From Sthenelais limicola (Eukaryota; Annelida; Polychaeta; Phyllodocida; Sigalionidae), in the NCBI GenBank assembly GCA_942159475.1, contig OW804097.1:56626986-56690985 (forward strand): 64,000 nucleotides of DNA, in the 5' to 3' direction. Below are positions 34,051-45,230 of this stretch, one piece after another (positions within the stretch are counted from its first letter, which is position 1; every line of letters starts with the position of its first letter). The position numbers and the translations under genes are program-made. Below the pieces are notes generated by a model. That model had not been told where the DNA came from, did not search any database, and worked only from the letters and a program-made list of their open reading frames with translations.

Positions 34051-34904
34051 GGTGTAATGGCCCTAGATTAAACAATACGGACAAGTATGGCCTTTTTTTT
34101 TACCCTGGTTTACTCCGAGAGACCACTTGATTAGTCATAAGATTTGTTGATATTACTTGTATTGTCAATACAAGGGAGTGGGAAATATCAGTGGGAAGAT
34201 CAGATCGCACAATCACAAGGTATCAATATTATAAATTGTAGAAAGGAGTAATGTGTGGAAATATGCTCCCCTGGCACAAACAAGATGTGCATTGTCTTGC
34301 ATGTACCCATCCTCTAGGTGTAGAACTATAGGGGTAGAAAGAGGTAGAAAGAGTAAGAGTACAAATGTACTGGGGTAATAGATGTGAGTAGTATAGGGAA
34401 AGAGGCCATTTCCGATGGCTGCACAATATGTACATATATGTGACTGATATAATTATGATCTAAAACTAAACAATTTATTGAAATGTACTAACTTATCTAT
34501 TATCGACCAATCTTATGTAACAAAACGTACGTAATCAGAACTTTATTGATAATATTCAAAACCTAATCTTTGGAAACCAGTTTCATAATACGAATAGCTA
34601 TACTTAATAATGTACACTTATATACATAAATATACATTAGGTGGGTCTTACACACTTGAATAATCCATACAGAAGCTGAGCGACAAGTCTAATTCAACGC
34701 TCAACAGAATCGCCATGAATCTAGGGCTTAGTACAGGTCTAAATGTCAGTCTTAATCTGCTGCCATAATCAAAGCCAAATGGCTGTTTTTAGAAACGAGG
34801 CATTTTAAGTGTTATTTGAAACCAGAGAAATATGTGCGGGGAAAGGGCAACTCCCGAGTTTGGCTGATTGAGATTGGGATGATTACTGAAGGCGTTACAC
34901 AATC

Positions 34905-35130
34905 TCCACTCTCTATAACGAAAATATGTGATGTGTCACATGAAAATGAATCATAAGTCACAAAAAATGATATTTTCTTAATGTTTTTCCACAAGAACCG
35001 TTGCTCAGAATGTTCGGGGCGTTTAGCGCTGTTAGCAGCATGAATACATGTACAAAATCGCAAGATTGTGTATTGAATATACGGTATCTTTGCATATATA
35101 TCTAAGGTCATCCTAAGGAGTATATTTTGA
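34905..35130. repeat. GTGACGTGTTACAG MITE family, partial copy
   Basis: It begins ATGTGATGTGTCACATGAAA followed by TGAATCATAAGTCAC, and includes TATCTAAGGTCATCCTAAGG. This is the left half of the family. The right terminus is missing. Confidence 0.55.
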
Positions 35131-35268
35131 ACCTTTCTTTTTAAAAGAACAGTTCATGTATTCCGGACATTCCTTTGATCTCTGTTCAGTATAACATTAT
35201 CTTTCTTTCTTCAGATTTTACAGTGAAACATAGAACAGAACGAAGGCGTATTATGTCTATTCACCAAT

Positions 35269-35555
35269 AGGTGACATGCATGACCACCATCTGGAATATT
35301 TATTCGTAAGGACTTATGAAACTTGTATGTCAGTGTAGAATCTATACAAAATGCCATTCCAGCATAATATGGTTTCCGGCGCACCAATGGAAATATCCAT
35401 GTGTTATACATGTTTTCATAGTCCAATTAAAATTCCAACATTCTTGCAATCTTCAAGAAAAGTGTTGCAAAACATTTGTATGTCAGACCCGAACAGAATA
35501 TATACCAGCATGCACTGTGACGGACATGTGCAGTGGTACATGTAAAATCCCTTAC
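35269..35555 (+). repeat. Octamer/YY1 MITE family, copy E (diverged)
   Basis: It starts with GTGACATGCATGACCACCAT and TCTGGAATATTTATTCG, has ATGTCAG internally, and ends AGCATGCACTGTGACGG ... ACATGTAAAATCCCTTAC. These blocks follow the same order as the 53.2 kb copy, which ends in ACATGCAAATCCCTTATT. Confidence 0.6.
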
Positions 35556-36469
35556 TGTCTTGTTTCCTCGTAATACTAAATAGTGACACCTATACTTGAG
35601 GTAGAACGTACCTTCGGAACATTAGCTTGATAGCCTGTAAAGAATTTAAACATTAAATTTTTATCCTTTCCTTTCAGCCGGTGGATTGAAATTTGTATCC
35701 GTTTCTGGGCATACGTTTCTTGCCTACCATACGATACACCAAATATTCTCAGACGTCTATCCATAAGTATTGTCTTGATTGAAGACTATTCAACAATAAT
35801 AAGTAGAGTTGCGTGCAGCCCATTATAATGAACCAGAATTCAATAATCTTTTTAACAAAGCGGTGAATTTGATTTTTCATGGTTTGAATCGAAATGAATG
35901 AACTTTTTCTGGATTTTTTCCCATCGAATGCCAGTGGAGAGTACCACTTTGGGCAACGTGAGAGGGATGCTGTCACAACGGATGAAATCTAAATATGAAA
36001 TTGATTAATTCTCTCATGAAATTGACATCATCATGAGAGGGAATTGTTTGGGATAATTACAATGAAAACCTTTGCGTGAACAAAGCTGAGAAGGGGTTGG
36101 AGTAGGCGAGAGAGGGTGGCTTTCTTTTGGCGCATTCGAAAAAAGTGCATTTCTGAAGGGGCTTTCTTAAATGTGTGTGTTGTCCCAACGATGTCAATTA
36201 AACCAGAAAGAATAATGAGACGATAATACAAACAGATTGAGAATTAAACCACATAATGGAACGATGAAGGCGATATACATATCCCAAAATGATCTTATTG
36301 ATTACATGATGGATTGATTAAGTCTTTAGCTGATCACATTATTGAAGCAAAATTGACATTTTTCAAAGTGTTTCTTTGAACGAACTATTTGTGAAAATGC
36401 TTTTATTTTGGAGTTGATTGGCCCTCGTAGTCGTTTGAATATGTGTAGCAAGTTTCAGAACTATATATT
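35556..36469. other. No gene seen
   Basis: Short minus-strand frames of 60-75 codons (35576-36231) show no domain or repeat signature. Confidence 0.6.
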
Positions 36470-36722
36470 GAAACTTTATTTTCATTTTGTCGTACATAAT
36501 GTCTATAAACGAATGAAAATAGGACTCTCATCTCTGTCAAAGATAGTTCTTCCGACGGGCCCTTCTACATCTAAATAGTAAATAATCGTTTACACATAGT
36601 TTACAATAGAATAAAGCAAGATAAAGTAACATAAAGTACACTTGGCTAGTTAGCCTTGCAGTATAAGTGCTTATCATAACTTTACATTATCAACATTTTG
36701 TGACTCAGGGGATTTGTCCTCT

Positions 36723-37166
36723 TTACTCCCTTAACATATAGTCTCTGAGGAATGTTCTAAACTCTCTAAGGTCATACTTCTTAGCATGGTCGGGGATGCT
36801 GTTCCAAAGGACAGGTGCTTGGTATATGAGGGATCTTTTTATTTTTTCATTTTTGGGGGTCGGTACTAGCAGTGATTTTCCTGAAGCAAGATTTCTTAGG
36901 TTAATTTTCCTGTTATCAATATTTTCTTCATTTTGACATAATTTGAAAGCATATTCTAATAAATGTGCCTCTCTTTTCTTATGTAGTAATGGTATTTGCA
37001 GATCTTTATGTAATTTTTGTACATTACTTCTTTTATCTAGACCCTCAGATATCCTCAAAGCTGTGTTTTGGACTGTTTGTAGTCTGTCTAAAATGTTCTT
37101 TGAAGCAGCATTATACAAAGTGTCTCCATATTCTAGTATGGGGCTTATAGTGACCTTATATAGCAT
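36723..37166 (-). pseudogene. LINE ORF C-terminal domain
   Basis: This 147-residue minus-strand frame contains typical LINE C-terminal features: ISPILEYGDTLYNAAS, LQTVQNTALRI, and VLWNSIPDHAKK near the end. It terminates at a natural stop after LRDYMLRE. It joins the reverse transcriptase by a frameshift near 37215. It is the 3' end of the decayed LINE and not a host gene. Confidence 0.85.
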
Positions 37167-37195
37167 TCTTAAGGTATTTGGTGTAGCTATTCTTT

Positions 37196-37500
37196 TCAGT
37201 TTTGATAGATAATAAATTTTGCTTTTGTCAATTTGTCTTGTAAATGGTCCTTGAACGACAGATCTTGGTCGATGTTCATGCCTAAATAAGTGTAATTTTC
37301 TGTTCGTTCAATCTTGTTCTTTCCTATGAAAATTGGTTTCAATAATGTTTGGTCTATTTTCCTTGAGGTAGTTAAGGACATAATTTTGCATTTTCCTACG
37401 TTTAAAGAAATCTTATTATGCTTACACCATAGATCTATACCTGCAAGGTCTATCTGCAGGTTCTCCTCTGCAATTCCCCTATCTTTATTGGATGTATATA
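37196..37500 (-). pseudogene. LINE reverse transcriptase, thumb side (resumes after the insertion)
   Basis: The minus-strand reading resumes at 37500 with YTSNKDRGIAEENLQ, followed by LWCKHNKISLNVGKCKIM and ENYTYLGMNIDQDLSFKDH. This is the usual downstream portion of CR1/Jockey-type reverse transcriptases. It fits exactly after the VL that ends the upstream piece, showing the two parts were once contiguous. The frame breaks near 37215, where a one-base shift leads into the C-terminal piece. Confidence 0.88.
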
Positions 37501-37727
37501 TTATGGACTTAGAAGGTTGTGGTTTGGAGGGAAGAGACTTGGCTTGGCTCCCATGGCATGGGATAGAGGACGAGCGATAGCGAGTTCTCTATCCCATGTC
37601 CATAAGGCTATTCCCTCCAAACCACAACCTTCCAAGTCCTTTAGGGGTCGACCACAGACTCTATCCGCTGGTAGGATTGTCCGTTACAAGGGCAATTTAG
37701 GGACAAAACTGGACCAAAGACCCCTAA
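37501..37727. mobile_element. Palindromic MITE insertion (one or two elements) inside LINE RT
   Basis: The insertion interrupts the LINE between the Leu and Tyr codons after FADDTV and is flanked by TA on both sides, consistent with a TA target duplication. It contains a 29-bp inverted repeat (37505-37533 and 37611-37639, one mismatch) with a further inner stem around GGCATGGGATAGAG. Next to it is an 85-bp piece bounded by TTAGGGGTC (37641-37649) and GACCCCTAA (37719-37727). It has no coding capacity. TA duplication and short inverted repeats suit a Tc1/mariner-type non-autonomous element. It may be two successive insertions. Confidence 0.8.
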
Positions 37728-38588
37728 CACTGTATCATCTGCAAAATGTTGAATTCTACAGTTTTTAATGACTTTGTGAATATCATTAATATATATTATA
37801 AACAACAGTGGACCCAATGTCGTCCCCTGTGGCACCCCACAAGTGACCCTCCTCTCCCTTGATACATAACCATTTGCCACCACCCTCTGTTTTCTGTTGT
37901 CCAGATAGTCTCCAAACCATTCAAGTGCTCTGTTATCTATGCCGATTGCTGCCATTTTCTTTAAGAGAATTTCATGATTTACAGTATCAAAAGCCTTTTT
38001 GAAGTCTAAATACGCCAGGTGTGGGATTTCCTTCTCATTCAATTTTTTGTAGATGTCTGACATAAGTAGATTATGAGCATCTGAAATTGACTTGTTTGGC
38101 CTAAATCCGAATTGATTTTTATAGAGTAGATTTTCTTTTTCCAAATAGTCAGAGACCCGTTTCTGTATTACTCTTTCTAGGATTTTGGCTGGGAATTTGA
38201 TTGCACTGATTGGTCTGTAGTTTGTTGTTTCTGTTTTTGAACCACCTTTGTGGAGTGGTGTTATTGTTGCTTCTTTAAACTGTTGTGGGAATTTTCCAGA
38301 ATTTATTGAAACATTACAGAGGTGTGTGAAGTGGTATGAGAGAGTTAGAAAGCATGGTTTTAAGATTTTTGTGGGTAGTTGTGGAATACCAGAGGATTTA
38401 TTGGTACTGGATCTTTGTATTTGTTTAACAACATCTCCCTGAGTCACTTGTTTAAACTTAAACTTCTCTCCCAATTGCGTGTCATTATTTGTACATAGGT
38501 TACTCAACATAGTCTCCTCCCCAATGTTTAGGGGGGTTATGGATTTGGAAAGGGTGGCGCCTATATCCGCAAAAAAGTCATTGAACAC
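37728..38588 (-). pseudogene. LINE reverse transcriptase, palm/fingers up to the FADD box
   Basis: This minus-strand frame encodes the core of a non-LTR reverse transcriptase. Visible motifs are PLHKGGSKTETTNYRPIS, the catalytic AYLDFKKAFDTVNHE (motif A), GVPQGTTLGPLLF with YIND (motif B), and HFADDTVL (motif C, with the catalytic Asp pair). The open frame continues upstream to about 38780 through a KFWNIIKPLIAP linker, so the Met at 38588 is not the true start. Immediately after HFADDTVL the frame enters foreign sequence and stops inside the insertion near 37641. The rest of the protein resumes at 37500. Confidence 0.92.
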
Positions 38589-38992
38589 TTCTGAAACCGT
38601 TTGGTCCTCGACTAAAGTATTTTCATATTGTGTCCTAATGATAGTTTTGTTTTTTAATTTTTCTGGTGCTATGAGTGGTTTAATAATATTCCAGAATTTC
38701 TGGCTGTCACCTTTTGCATTTCTAATTTGCTCTTTCAGATGTTCATTTTTTATTTTCTTTAACTTTGAGTTGATTTGATTTCTTACGATCTTTGCTCTTT
38801 TTTTTTTTTTTTTACTGATTTTATTTATCAGCTTCTCTTTTCCAGTGTTCTACAGAGTTTGTTTTCTGCGCTTTTTGGAAGGCCTTATCTCTAACTTTCC
38901 TCTCTTTTATGATTTGACTTGTGAACCATTCTGGTTTTGCTCTAACATTCTTAAAACTTTTCATGGGACACATTCTATCATGTTATCAGTTA

Positions 38993-39580
38993 TTATTTCC
39001 TCCATGATGGTCCAACACTTGTCAACACCTGTGAATTGAAGAAATGTTCCCAGTTCTCCTCCCATAATTCTCTAGTTAATTTATTTATATCTAGGGCCCT
39101 TGTGTCCCTGGCAGTAAAGGTTCTTTTTTGGTAGCTGTTTCTCTCTTTTTTTATTATCAAAAGAATAGGGAAGTGGTCACTGCTGTTATTGGTTATTGTT
39201 CCATGTTTCTGTATGTTTATGCAGTTGGTGTAAATTTGGTCTAATGTATTTTGTGATTTGTGCATTATTCTTGTGTTTATTGTTATTTGAGGTCTTAGAC
39301 CGTACATCGTCAAGGTGGATGTGATCTTGTCAGTCTGTTTCATCCCCAGTTTTGTATCCAAATTGAAATCCCCCAGGACTATAACCTCCTTGGTGAGATC
39401 GATGTTTGTCAGAATACTAGAGATTGCTTCCTGCGCATGAGACAGACTTGCATTTGGGGGTCTGTATGTGTTAATAATTACCCGTGATTTCATGTGTTCT
39501 TTTTTGCAGATAACTGTGTTCCAAATAGCTTTATCTAAGGACATCTTTAAGAGAATATATTCGACAATGTTACTAGTCAT
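38993..39580 (-). pseudogene. LINE endonuclease (APE-like) domain, N-terminally truncated
   Basis: This 195-residue minus-strand frame holds the later motifs of an exonuclease-endonuclease-phosphatase fold: TYRPPN near residue 40, the metal-binding GDFNLD near residue 75, a DQIYTN motif, and the catalytic SSDHFP near residue 138. In LINEs this enzyme nicks genomic DNA to prime reverse transcription. The first part of the fold, with the N-terminal Asn and Glu metal ligands, is absent. The frame ends at a frameshift near 39010, where the linker continues in another frame (VDKCWTIMEE), so the start at 39580 is arbitrary and not a real initiation codon. Confidence 0.88.
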
Positions 39581-39600
39581 TGCTCAACACACAAATGGGG

Positions 39601-42049
39601 GCCCAATAAAAGTTCCTACTCACCATTGTGTGTATTGGCTGTTCCTACCAGCTGGTAATTTCATGTAGAAAGGAATTCCTTTCCCTTATCGGCACAGTTC
39701 TTCATGTATATATATACACATTCATACCCAATTATATTAGGCTATATCATTCGAGATAAGGATTAATTTCACACCGTTGTGTTACCTCAGCACACAAGGG
39801 AATATGCACCAGGCACTTAGCCATCCAGTATTTTTAGCCTTAAACCATCGCAGAGAAAAAGGGGGAAATCCCCGCTGAAGCAATGTTAGGAGAGAGAATC
39901 AGCGCAACAATGGGATTTAGATAAACAAGTTAAGGGAAATAAAAACATTAAAATAAACAAGCATTAGTAAACGAGAATGAGATAAAATCATAAAAAGGTG
40001 AGAATTCCACTCTGAGATAATGGCTGAAGGTGCACAAGTAATTGTTTGAAAGCAGGAGCGCATGTGGGAACTGGTTAGAGCAAATAAGAGCAAATCAGGG
40101 CACTGCTCGCTACAACGAGACATCCTATTTGTACATAACCGGATTTGAGAGCAGTCTCCGTTTTAACACATATATATATACTGTTTCTATCTTGGTCCCC
40201 CAAGGGACAAATGGATGGGATAGAGGAGGATAAACCTCATCTGGGATATGAGAGGGATTTTCCCTTAAAATTCAGAGTGAAAAACTAATTAGCAATGAAC
40301 AGTCGTGAGTAAAGTTCTATGTTTCAATTGAAATTAGTTATAAGCGTGAAACATGGTTCATGAGACACACAAGTAATTGTAATGTAAAATGTATTATGTG
40401 ATCAGTCATAAGTAAAGTTCTATATGTTAGAGGAATTCTGTATAATTGAAATTAGGTTCAAGAGACACAAATGTACTGTGATGTAAAGCAATTCGATATA
40501 ATATCATTTTATCATTCCATTTCTTTCCACCCTGCCTTTATCCTAAACTCATGTTACCACTCCGAAAATAAAGGTAGCCAGGAACAGGGTGAAATGCAGA
40601 CCGTGTATAGTCTTATTCCTGATCTCTGTAATGTGATGGTGTTCAGCAAAGGCCAACACTATTGTGTTTCACTTTCTTCGATTAATACGATGATAATAGG
40701 GGAAAAAACACTTCTTTGTATAATGAAAATGTATGCGCTATGTATATCGACTGTCAATATTGACTGTGTACAAGGTGATGTATATCCTAATTTTGAAAAT
40801 GAAGCTTTCATATTTCATCTTTCGTATTCATGAAGCACATGTTCATTTTATATCCATATTCATATTCATTCATATTTAAGATTCAAGAGTTCATGCATTC
40901 AACAAAATACCATGTTGGTCCCATGAGGCTATAAAATTGCGAATAATGTTCAAGACATAATGATGTGCTCGGTCATTTAATGAATAACTATCTAGGTACT
41001 ATGGACACCTACGTGCGTACCTTTGACAAAACACAATGATGTATTGATGTGCGGTACATTTGCGAAAGGGCAAAGGTGAGGGGTTGGGGTATCAAATGAT
41101 TTGTATAATTAGTTAGACTGAGGGGCGGATACAATTATTAATGTGTAACTTAACTTAATTATTGGGTGAAATAGACTATTCTAAGATTATAAAGTGCTCA
41201 TAGTTTGTTTCTTTGAAAAGAATTATTAATGTAAATTGTATATTCACATTATATATAATGTGTTCACTCAGTAATATCTGAGTACATTATTGCTATGTAG
41301 AGTGATATTACTGAATAGATATATTCAGCTACACAATAGAGCACTTCACGTATTCCCCTATAAGTGAGTGTGGAATTAACGTCAAACACTGCCGCATGCG
41401 CGGTCCGTTTGACCCACCTTGCTAGACGGGTACATATTGCATCCAGTCACCTGTGCTTCCCAGTGGACGGGTGGACGTGCATAGGCCCCATACTTCACGC
41501 CTACGGCAACTGTCCCATCATTGCCCGTACTCCTGGCCTAGCTTGTTTTTGTTGATACACGCTAACAAAAGTTGCTATATTCTTAAATTTAGTGGATGGA
41601 TTTACCTGCATCATTTTCCCCGGACCTCGGGACCCCCTGGACCATATAGTACCCCAGAGGGCCAAGCCCAGTGAGAAATAATTCTTTTAGTCTCACTTAT
41701 CGCTGTTTCATTTCTTGACTTCATTTCTTGACTATTATATTAGGTTTACCTTCCTGAATACCTCTTGCAGTATTATCCTGGCACCTATTACTTCTTTTCG
41801 AGGGTAACTCTATAGTCGCCCATGGAACAGACATGTTGCTATGTTAATTCTTAGAATTCACACTGGAGGAGAACTCATTCCTAAGGACACCAGTCTATAT
41901 TTGAGAGTCCTCAGGACTGGACCTAGAATATATAGCAACACATCGGAGTTCTCCGCAAACAGAAAACCAAGCTGAAATGAAATCAGTGCTTGAAACGCAA
42001 AAGGGAAAACATTCCCCCAAAATGTATGAAAGAGTATTTGTGTACTCAC
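39601..42049. other. Likely intron or downstream DNA of the CUB gene; no exon found
   Basis: I searched the minus strand for the second half of the CUB domain (YCG motif and following strands) and saw none. A GC-richer patch at 41370-41550 has a 63-codon plus frame without recognisable features. Confidence 0.5.
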
Positions 42050-42230
42050 CCTGCCTTGGTCCCTGACTCAAGATCAAACTCCTCCCAAGTGATCTTGACT
42101 CTATCATCAGCCGATCCCATGAAGAAGTACCTGCAGTTGACGTGGTCAGGGTAAGCGTTAGGATAGTTAGGGGAGAAAAATTCACCCTCCATTTGCTTAT
42201 CCCTCATGAATCGGTGCTCACATGGCTCTC
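42050..42230 (-). CDS. Internal exon encoding the first half of a CUB domain
   Basis: Read on the minus strand, this 181-bp segment is open for 59 full codons and has the CUB signature: a first Cys in a PCEHR context, then GEFFSPNYPNAYP, a second Cys in DHVNCRYFF, and the strand RVKITWEEFDLES. CUB domains are extracellular beta-sandwich modules for protein binding, normally about 110 residues with four Cys. This exon covers the first half, up to the FDLE strand. The acceptor (TACTTTCCAG) lies just above 42230 and the donor (GTGAGT) just below 42050. The upstream intron is phase 1 and the downstream intron phase 2. I did not find the second half of the domain, so flanking introns must be kilobases long or the next exon lies outside. 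The parent could be a SOL-1/LEV-10/Neto-like, tolloid-like or cubilin-like protein. The domain call is firm and the gene identity is open. Confidence 0.85.
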
Positions 42231-42306
42231 CTGGAAAGTATAATCATATCAGCACTTTAACATTGGTGTTTATTCTGTACATTTGGCATCCGCTATATAT
42301 TTTGTT

Positions 42307-42333
42307 TGCAAAAAACACAATGTGTTTTTTGCA
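42307..42333. repeat. 27-bp perfect palindrome
   Basis: TGCAAAAAACACA, a central A, then TGTGTTTTTTGCA. Both 13-bp arms match exactly. It lies about 75 bp upstream, in the minus-strand sense, of the CUB exon acceptor, within its intron. Confidence 0.85.
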
Positions 42334-42437
42334 TAGTGGTGTGCTTCGTGGAGACAAAAAGCCGTTATTGTTCATCTTGTAGATGCATGTAAATAAAATG
42401 GGGAGGGGGGTGAAGGAAAAAGGTAATTTTACCATTT

Positions 42438-43058
42438 GTGACCTGCTCTGCGATTATGGGTCTTATAGGTTTTTACTTGGATAGCCCTAGGGGCATTATT
42501 TAACAGGAAAACTGTTAAAAACACAAAGTTTACTCAAAAAACCATTGAAAATGAAATTTTTCACAGATTATAGCGTGGCGGAAAACTTTGGAGAAAATTT
42601 TGTTAGTGTTGCCATGGTAACCATGAATTCAATGGAACGTCCAAATCATCAATAATGACGTTTAACAGGATTCTGGTTTCCATGGAAACCTATATGTCAT
42701 CAAATTGTTTCAAATTTAAATGAAGTCAAAAGAGAATTTTCTGATGATTAAGATACTGAAAACAGATTTGAATTACTTAAATTTTCAGAAAAATGGCAAT
42801 ATATTATTTAATTGATTAATTTTAATTATTAAATGATGCACATTTTGAAATCATATAAGGGTTTAACTAAAGTTCGGCAAGTAAAAACCGTACAGCAGTT
42901 TTGGCTATTTACCCCATTTCAACACATCATATTTCAGAACTTCATATCTCACCTTCTGTTTTTCGTATCAACATAATTTTTGCAGCATATTATGTCCTAA
43001 AACACATTTTACATTTCATATCCAAGCACATAAGACCCGTTTTCGCAGAGCAGGTCAC
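42438..43058. mobile_element. 621-bp MITE with GTGACCTGCTCTGCG ends
   Basis: The left end GTGACCTGCTCTGCGATTAT, then GGGTCTTATA, is the complement of the right end, ending in GCAGAGCAGGTCAC. ATTT lies directly outside both ends (42434-42437 and 43059-43062), a likely 4-bp target duplication. The short plus-strand frame at 42901-43083 runs across the end and is not a gene. Confidence 0.78.
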
Positions 43059-43082
43059 ATTTAAGCAATTTATGCAATTCTG

Positions 43083-44455
43083 ACACACTTGGAGTGTAAA
43101 TGTACGCATCATCGCTCATATGGCTTCACCACTCACGATGATACATGGGCCATTCTCAGAAAAGTCTAGCAAATGGTATCTGTGATTTGTATAGCTCTCT
43201 GAAGCTGGGGAAACATTGCTTTTTGTTATTAAATAGGAATTTTGTGTTTCATGAGCGTTTTTTTAATATAACTTATGTCAATCTATGACGGTCAGATCAA
43301 GGGTCATTTTGGGGTTGAGTGTGGAGATCAGCATAAGAATGCTATGTCCGTATAGTAGGGTGATTCAAAATATCACCGCTGGAAAAGATATATAAACAAG
43401 AATTAAATAAAAACGATCATAAACCAATATTATAGATTCTTAACTCATGAAAAAAAGAATTGTTTTCTTGATATTTAAATTTCCATTTATTTAAATATGA
43501 ATCAAATGTACATGCGACCATTAGATGAATAAATATTTTGAACAAAAGAATCTATTGTCCATCGATGTTATGCCACGATGTCTGACGTCGGTCTTTAGGT
43601 GACCTGAGCTCAGTATTTAGTTATATGAATTCATAAAAATATGGGAATTAAATTGGCATACATCAATATATTCTTATGATTAATTATACAAAAGATCCTC
43701 CCCGTATTATCATCGGCCTGGTAGTGGCTTGAAGGTGCAACAAAAGTACCATTTTTTTAAGCATGTCACGATACGCGACACCACTCTGGGGCTTATTATT
43801 AATATTGAATTATTTTAATCATTATGAATATTTAGGCCTATGAAGGCCTTGACAAAATAAATATGAAAATTAATTCTACTTCTATCATTTTGCCTGACAC
43901 AATAAGTAACATGTGAAAATGTCACGATACACGACAGTCATGATACGTGACGGAATTGATATGCGGCATGTCAGGGTCAGAGGGGGAACGTTCTTTAAGG
44001 TAGAAAGTAACCACGTATACCAAAAAATCCGCAAATTTGTCAAAGTTATAGAGAGTTCCTAATTATGATTGATATCCCTTGAGATCTACATCCACTTTTT
44101 CTAACACTATGTTTATTATTTTTACACATCAAATGAAATAAATACATTTTATTTGTGAGAAGAGCATCTGTAGTGAATGTGATATGCTTTATGATATACT
44201 ATCCCTATGCAAACAATGGAAAAGTGACCTTTCCTCACGTTTTAGGCTCTAGATTCCTGAATATTTGAACCTGAGTGTCATTTTTCAGGACTATGTAGAG
44301 GAGAATATATACTGTCCTCCTTTTCCAAACCTCTCATCGTTGTTCCATTTTCTTTCGATTCCAACTCTGAAATGCAAGACGTTTCTGAGAATGGCCCACA
44401 TACATTTTCCCTCCTTGTGTGTCTGAACAACCACTAGTTGCATTCCATCCAAATA
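43083..44455. repeat. Second copy of the 11.8-kb fold-back MITE, split in two
   Basis: The left part (43083-43145) reads GTGTAAATGTACGCATCATC, then GGCTTCACCACTCACGATGA. The right part (44399-44455) reads CTGAACAACCACTAGTTGCA followed by TTCCATCC. In order and orientation these match the reverse complement of 11735-11910, with 1.25 kb inserted between. Confidence 0.6.
43146..44398. mobile_element. 1.25-kb non-autonomous DNA transposon
   Basis: The termini TGGGCCATTCTCAGAAAAGT and the complement of the right end, TGGGCCATTCTCAGAAACGT, are a near-perfect inverted repeat. Flanking ATACA-like sequence on both sides may be the target duplication. The interior has no substantial ORF but carries the 15-mer GTCACGATACRCGAC at 43765-43779 and 43921-43935, and a variant (GTCATGATACGTGAC) at 43938-43952. 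Confidence 0.68.
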
Positions 44456-45230
44456 TATTATATCATTTCAATTCAATTTTTAGCTTTTCAGTACTTCCGG
44501 TCCAATGGTTTTTCAAGAAATAAAGGAAATAATGGGTCTCGAACAGCAAAATGAATGAATAAACACTACCAAATCAGTAAATAACATACTTAACGTCACC
44601 TCCACCAAAATGACTGAAATCGGTAAAAACACATACGTATAAAAAAACTGCAAGATTCATATATATTTGAGACAATTTAGAGAAGAACCAGTCTTTGAAT
44701 ACAGAAGAAATTCAAATATCAGCAATAACTATGCTGTTTCTTCTAAACTCAAATGAGAAATACACAATGTACATGCATTTAGTTTATAGCATCTTCGATT
44801 CCTACCGCAGGAAATAATGCTGAGGTGCAAGCTGATTGTGCAATATATTTAGGCTTGTCAGGAACCCATAAAACACTCAGTTTCACCTTTGAACTTCTCA
44901 AACTCCAAAGACCAATAAGATAATGTAAAAGTAATGAGTTGGATAGAAGCTGTTGTGAGTGCAAATCCAGAGATCATACCTTTTTCATCTACATAGCAAG
45001 AACTATTTCCATATTTCTTAATAAATAATATATCAAAAAAAGTGTAATCTTCAAACCAGCCAGTGCTTCGGTTTCTCTTCCATCATCAATATCGTGGGAC
45101 TCCTTTTATGATTTAATCTATACGTGGTGTAAATAAACCTCCCTCATTTTTCGTCCACTCCACCTGTCTTTCGCTCTCTGGGAGGGCCTAATATTATATT
45201 CATATAGATCTATCACTTGAGACACTATAT

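Larger units (their letters stand above)
36470..39600 (-). mobile_element. 5'-truncated APE-type non-LTR retrotransposon (CR1/Jockey-like LINE)
   Basis: A minus-strand LINE copy carries, in order, an apurinic endonuclease domain (39580-38993), a linker, a reverse transcriptase (38588-37196, interrupted) and a C-terminal domain (37166-36723). The 3' UTR runs to about 36470, contains GGGCCCGTCGGAAG, and ends in an ATGAAAATAAAG-like tail. The N-terminal part of the endonuclease is missing above about 39600, as expected from incomplete target-primed reverse transcription. Defects seen: frameshifts near 39010 and 38950, a frameshift near 37215, and a foreign palindromic insertion at 37501-37727. 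The copy is dead. The clade (CR1, L2 or Jockey superfamily) is inferred from motif style. Confidence 0.92.

Noticed and set aside
40471..40833. 120-codon plus-strand ORF
   Set aside because: I recognise no domain. It sits in AT-rich DNA without splice or promoter support.
44779..44964. 61-codon minus ORF with a hydrophobic start, possible signal peptide for the CUB gene
   Set aside because: There is no clean donor site or promoter, and the hydrophobic run is short and irregular.
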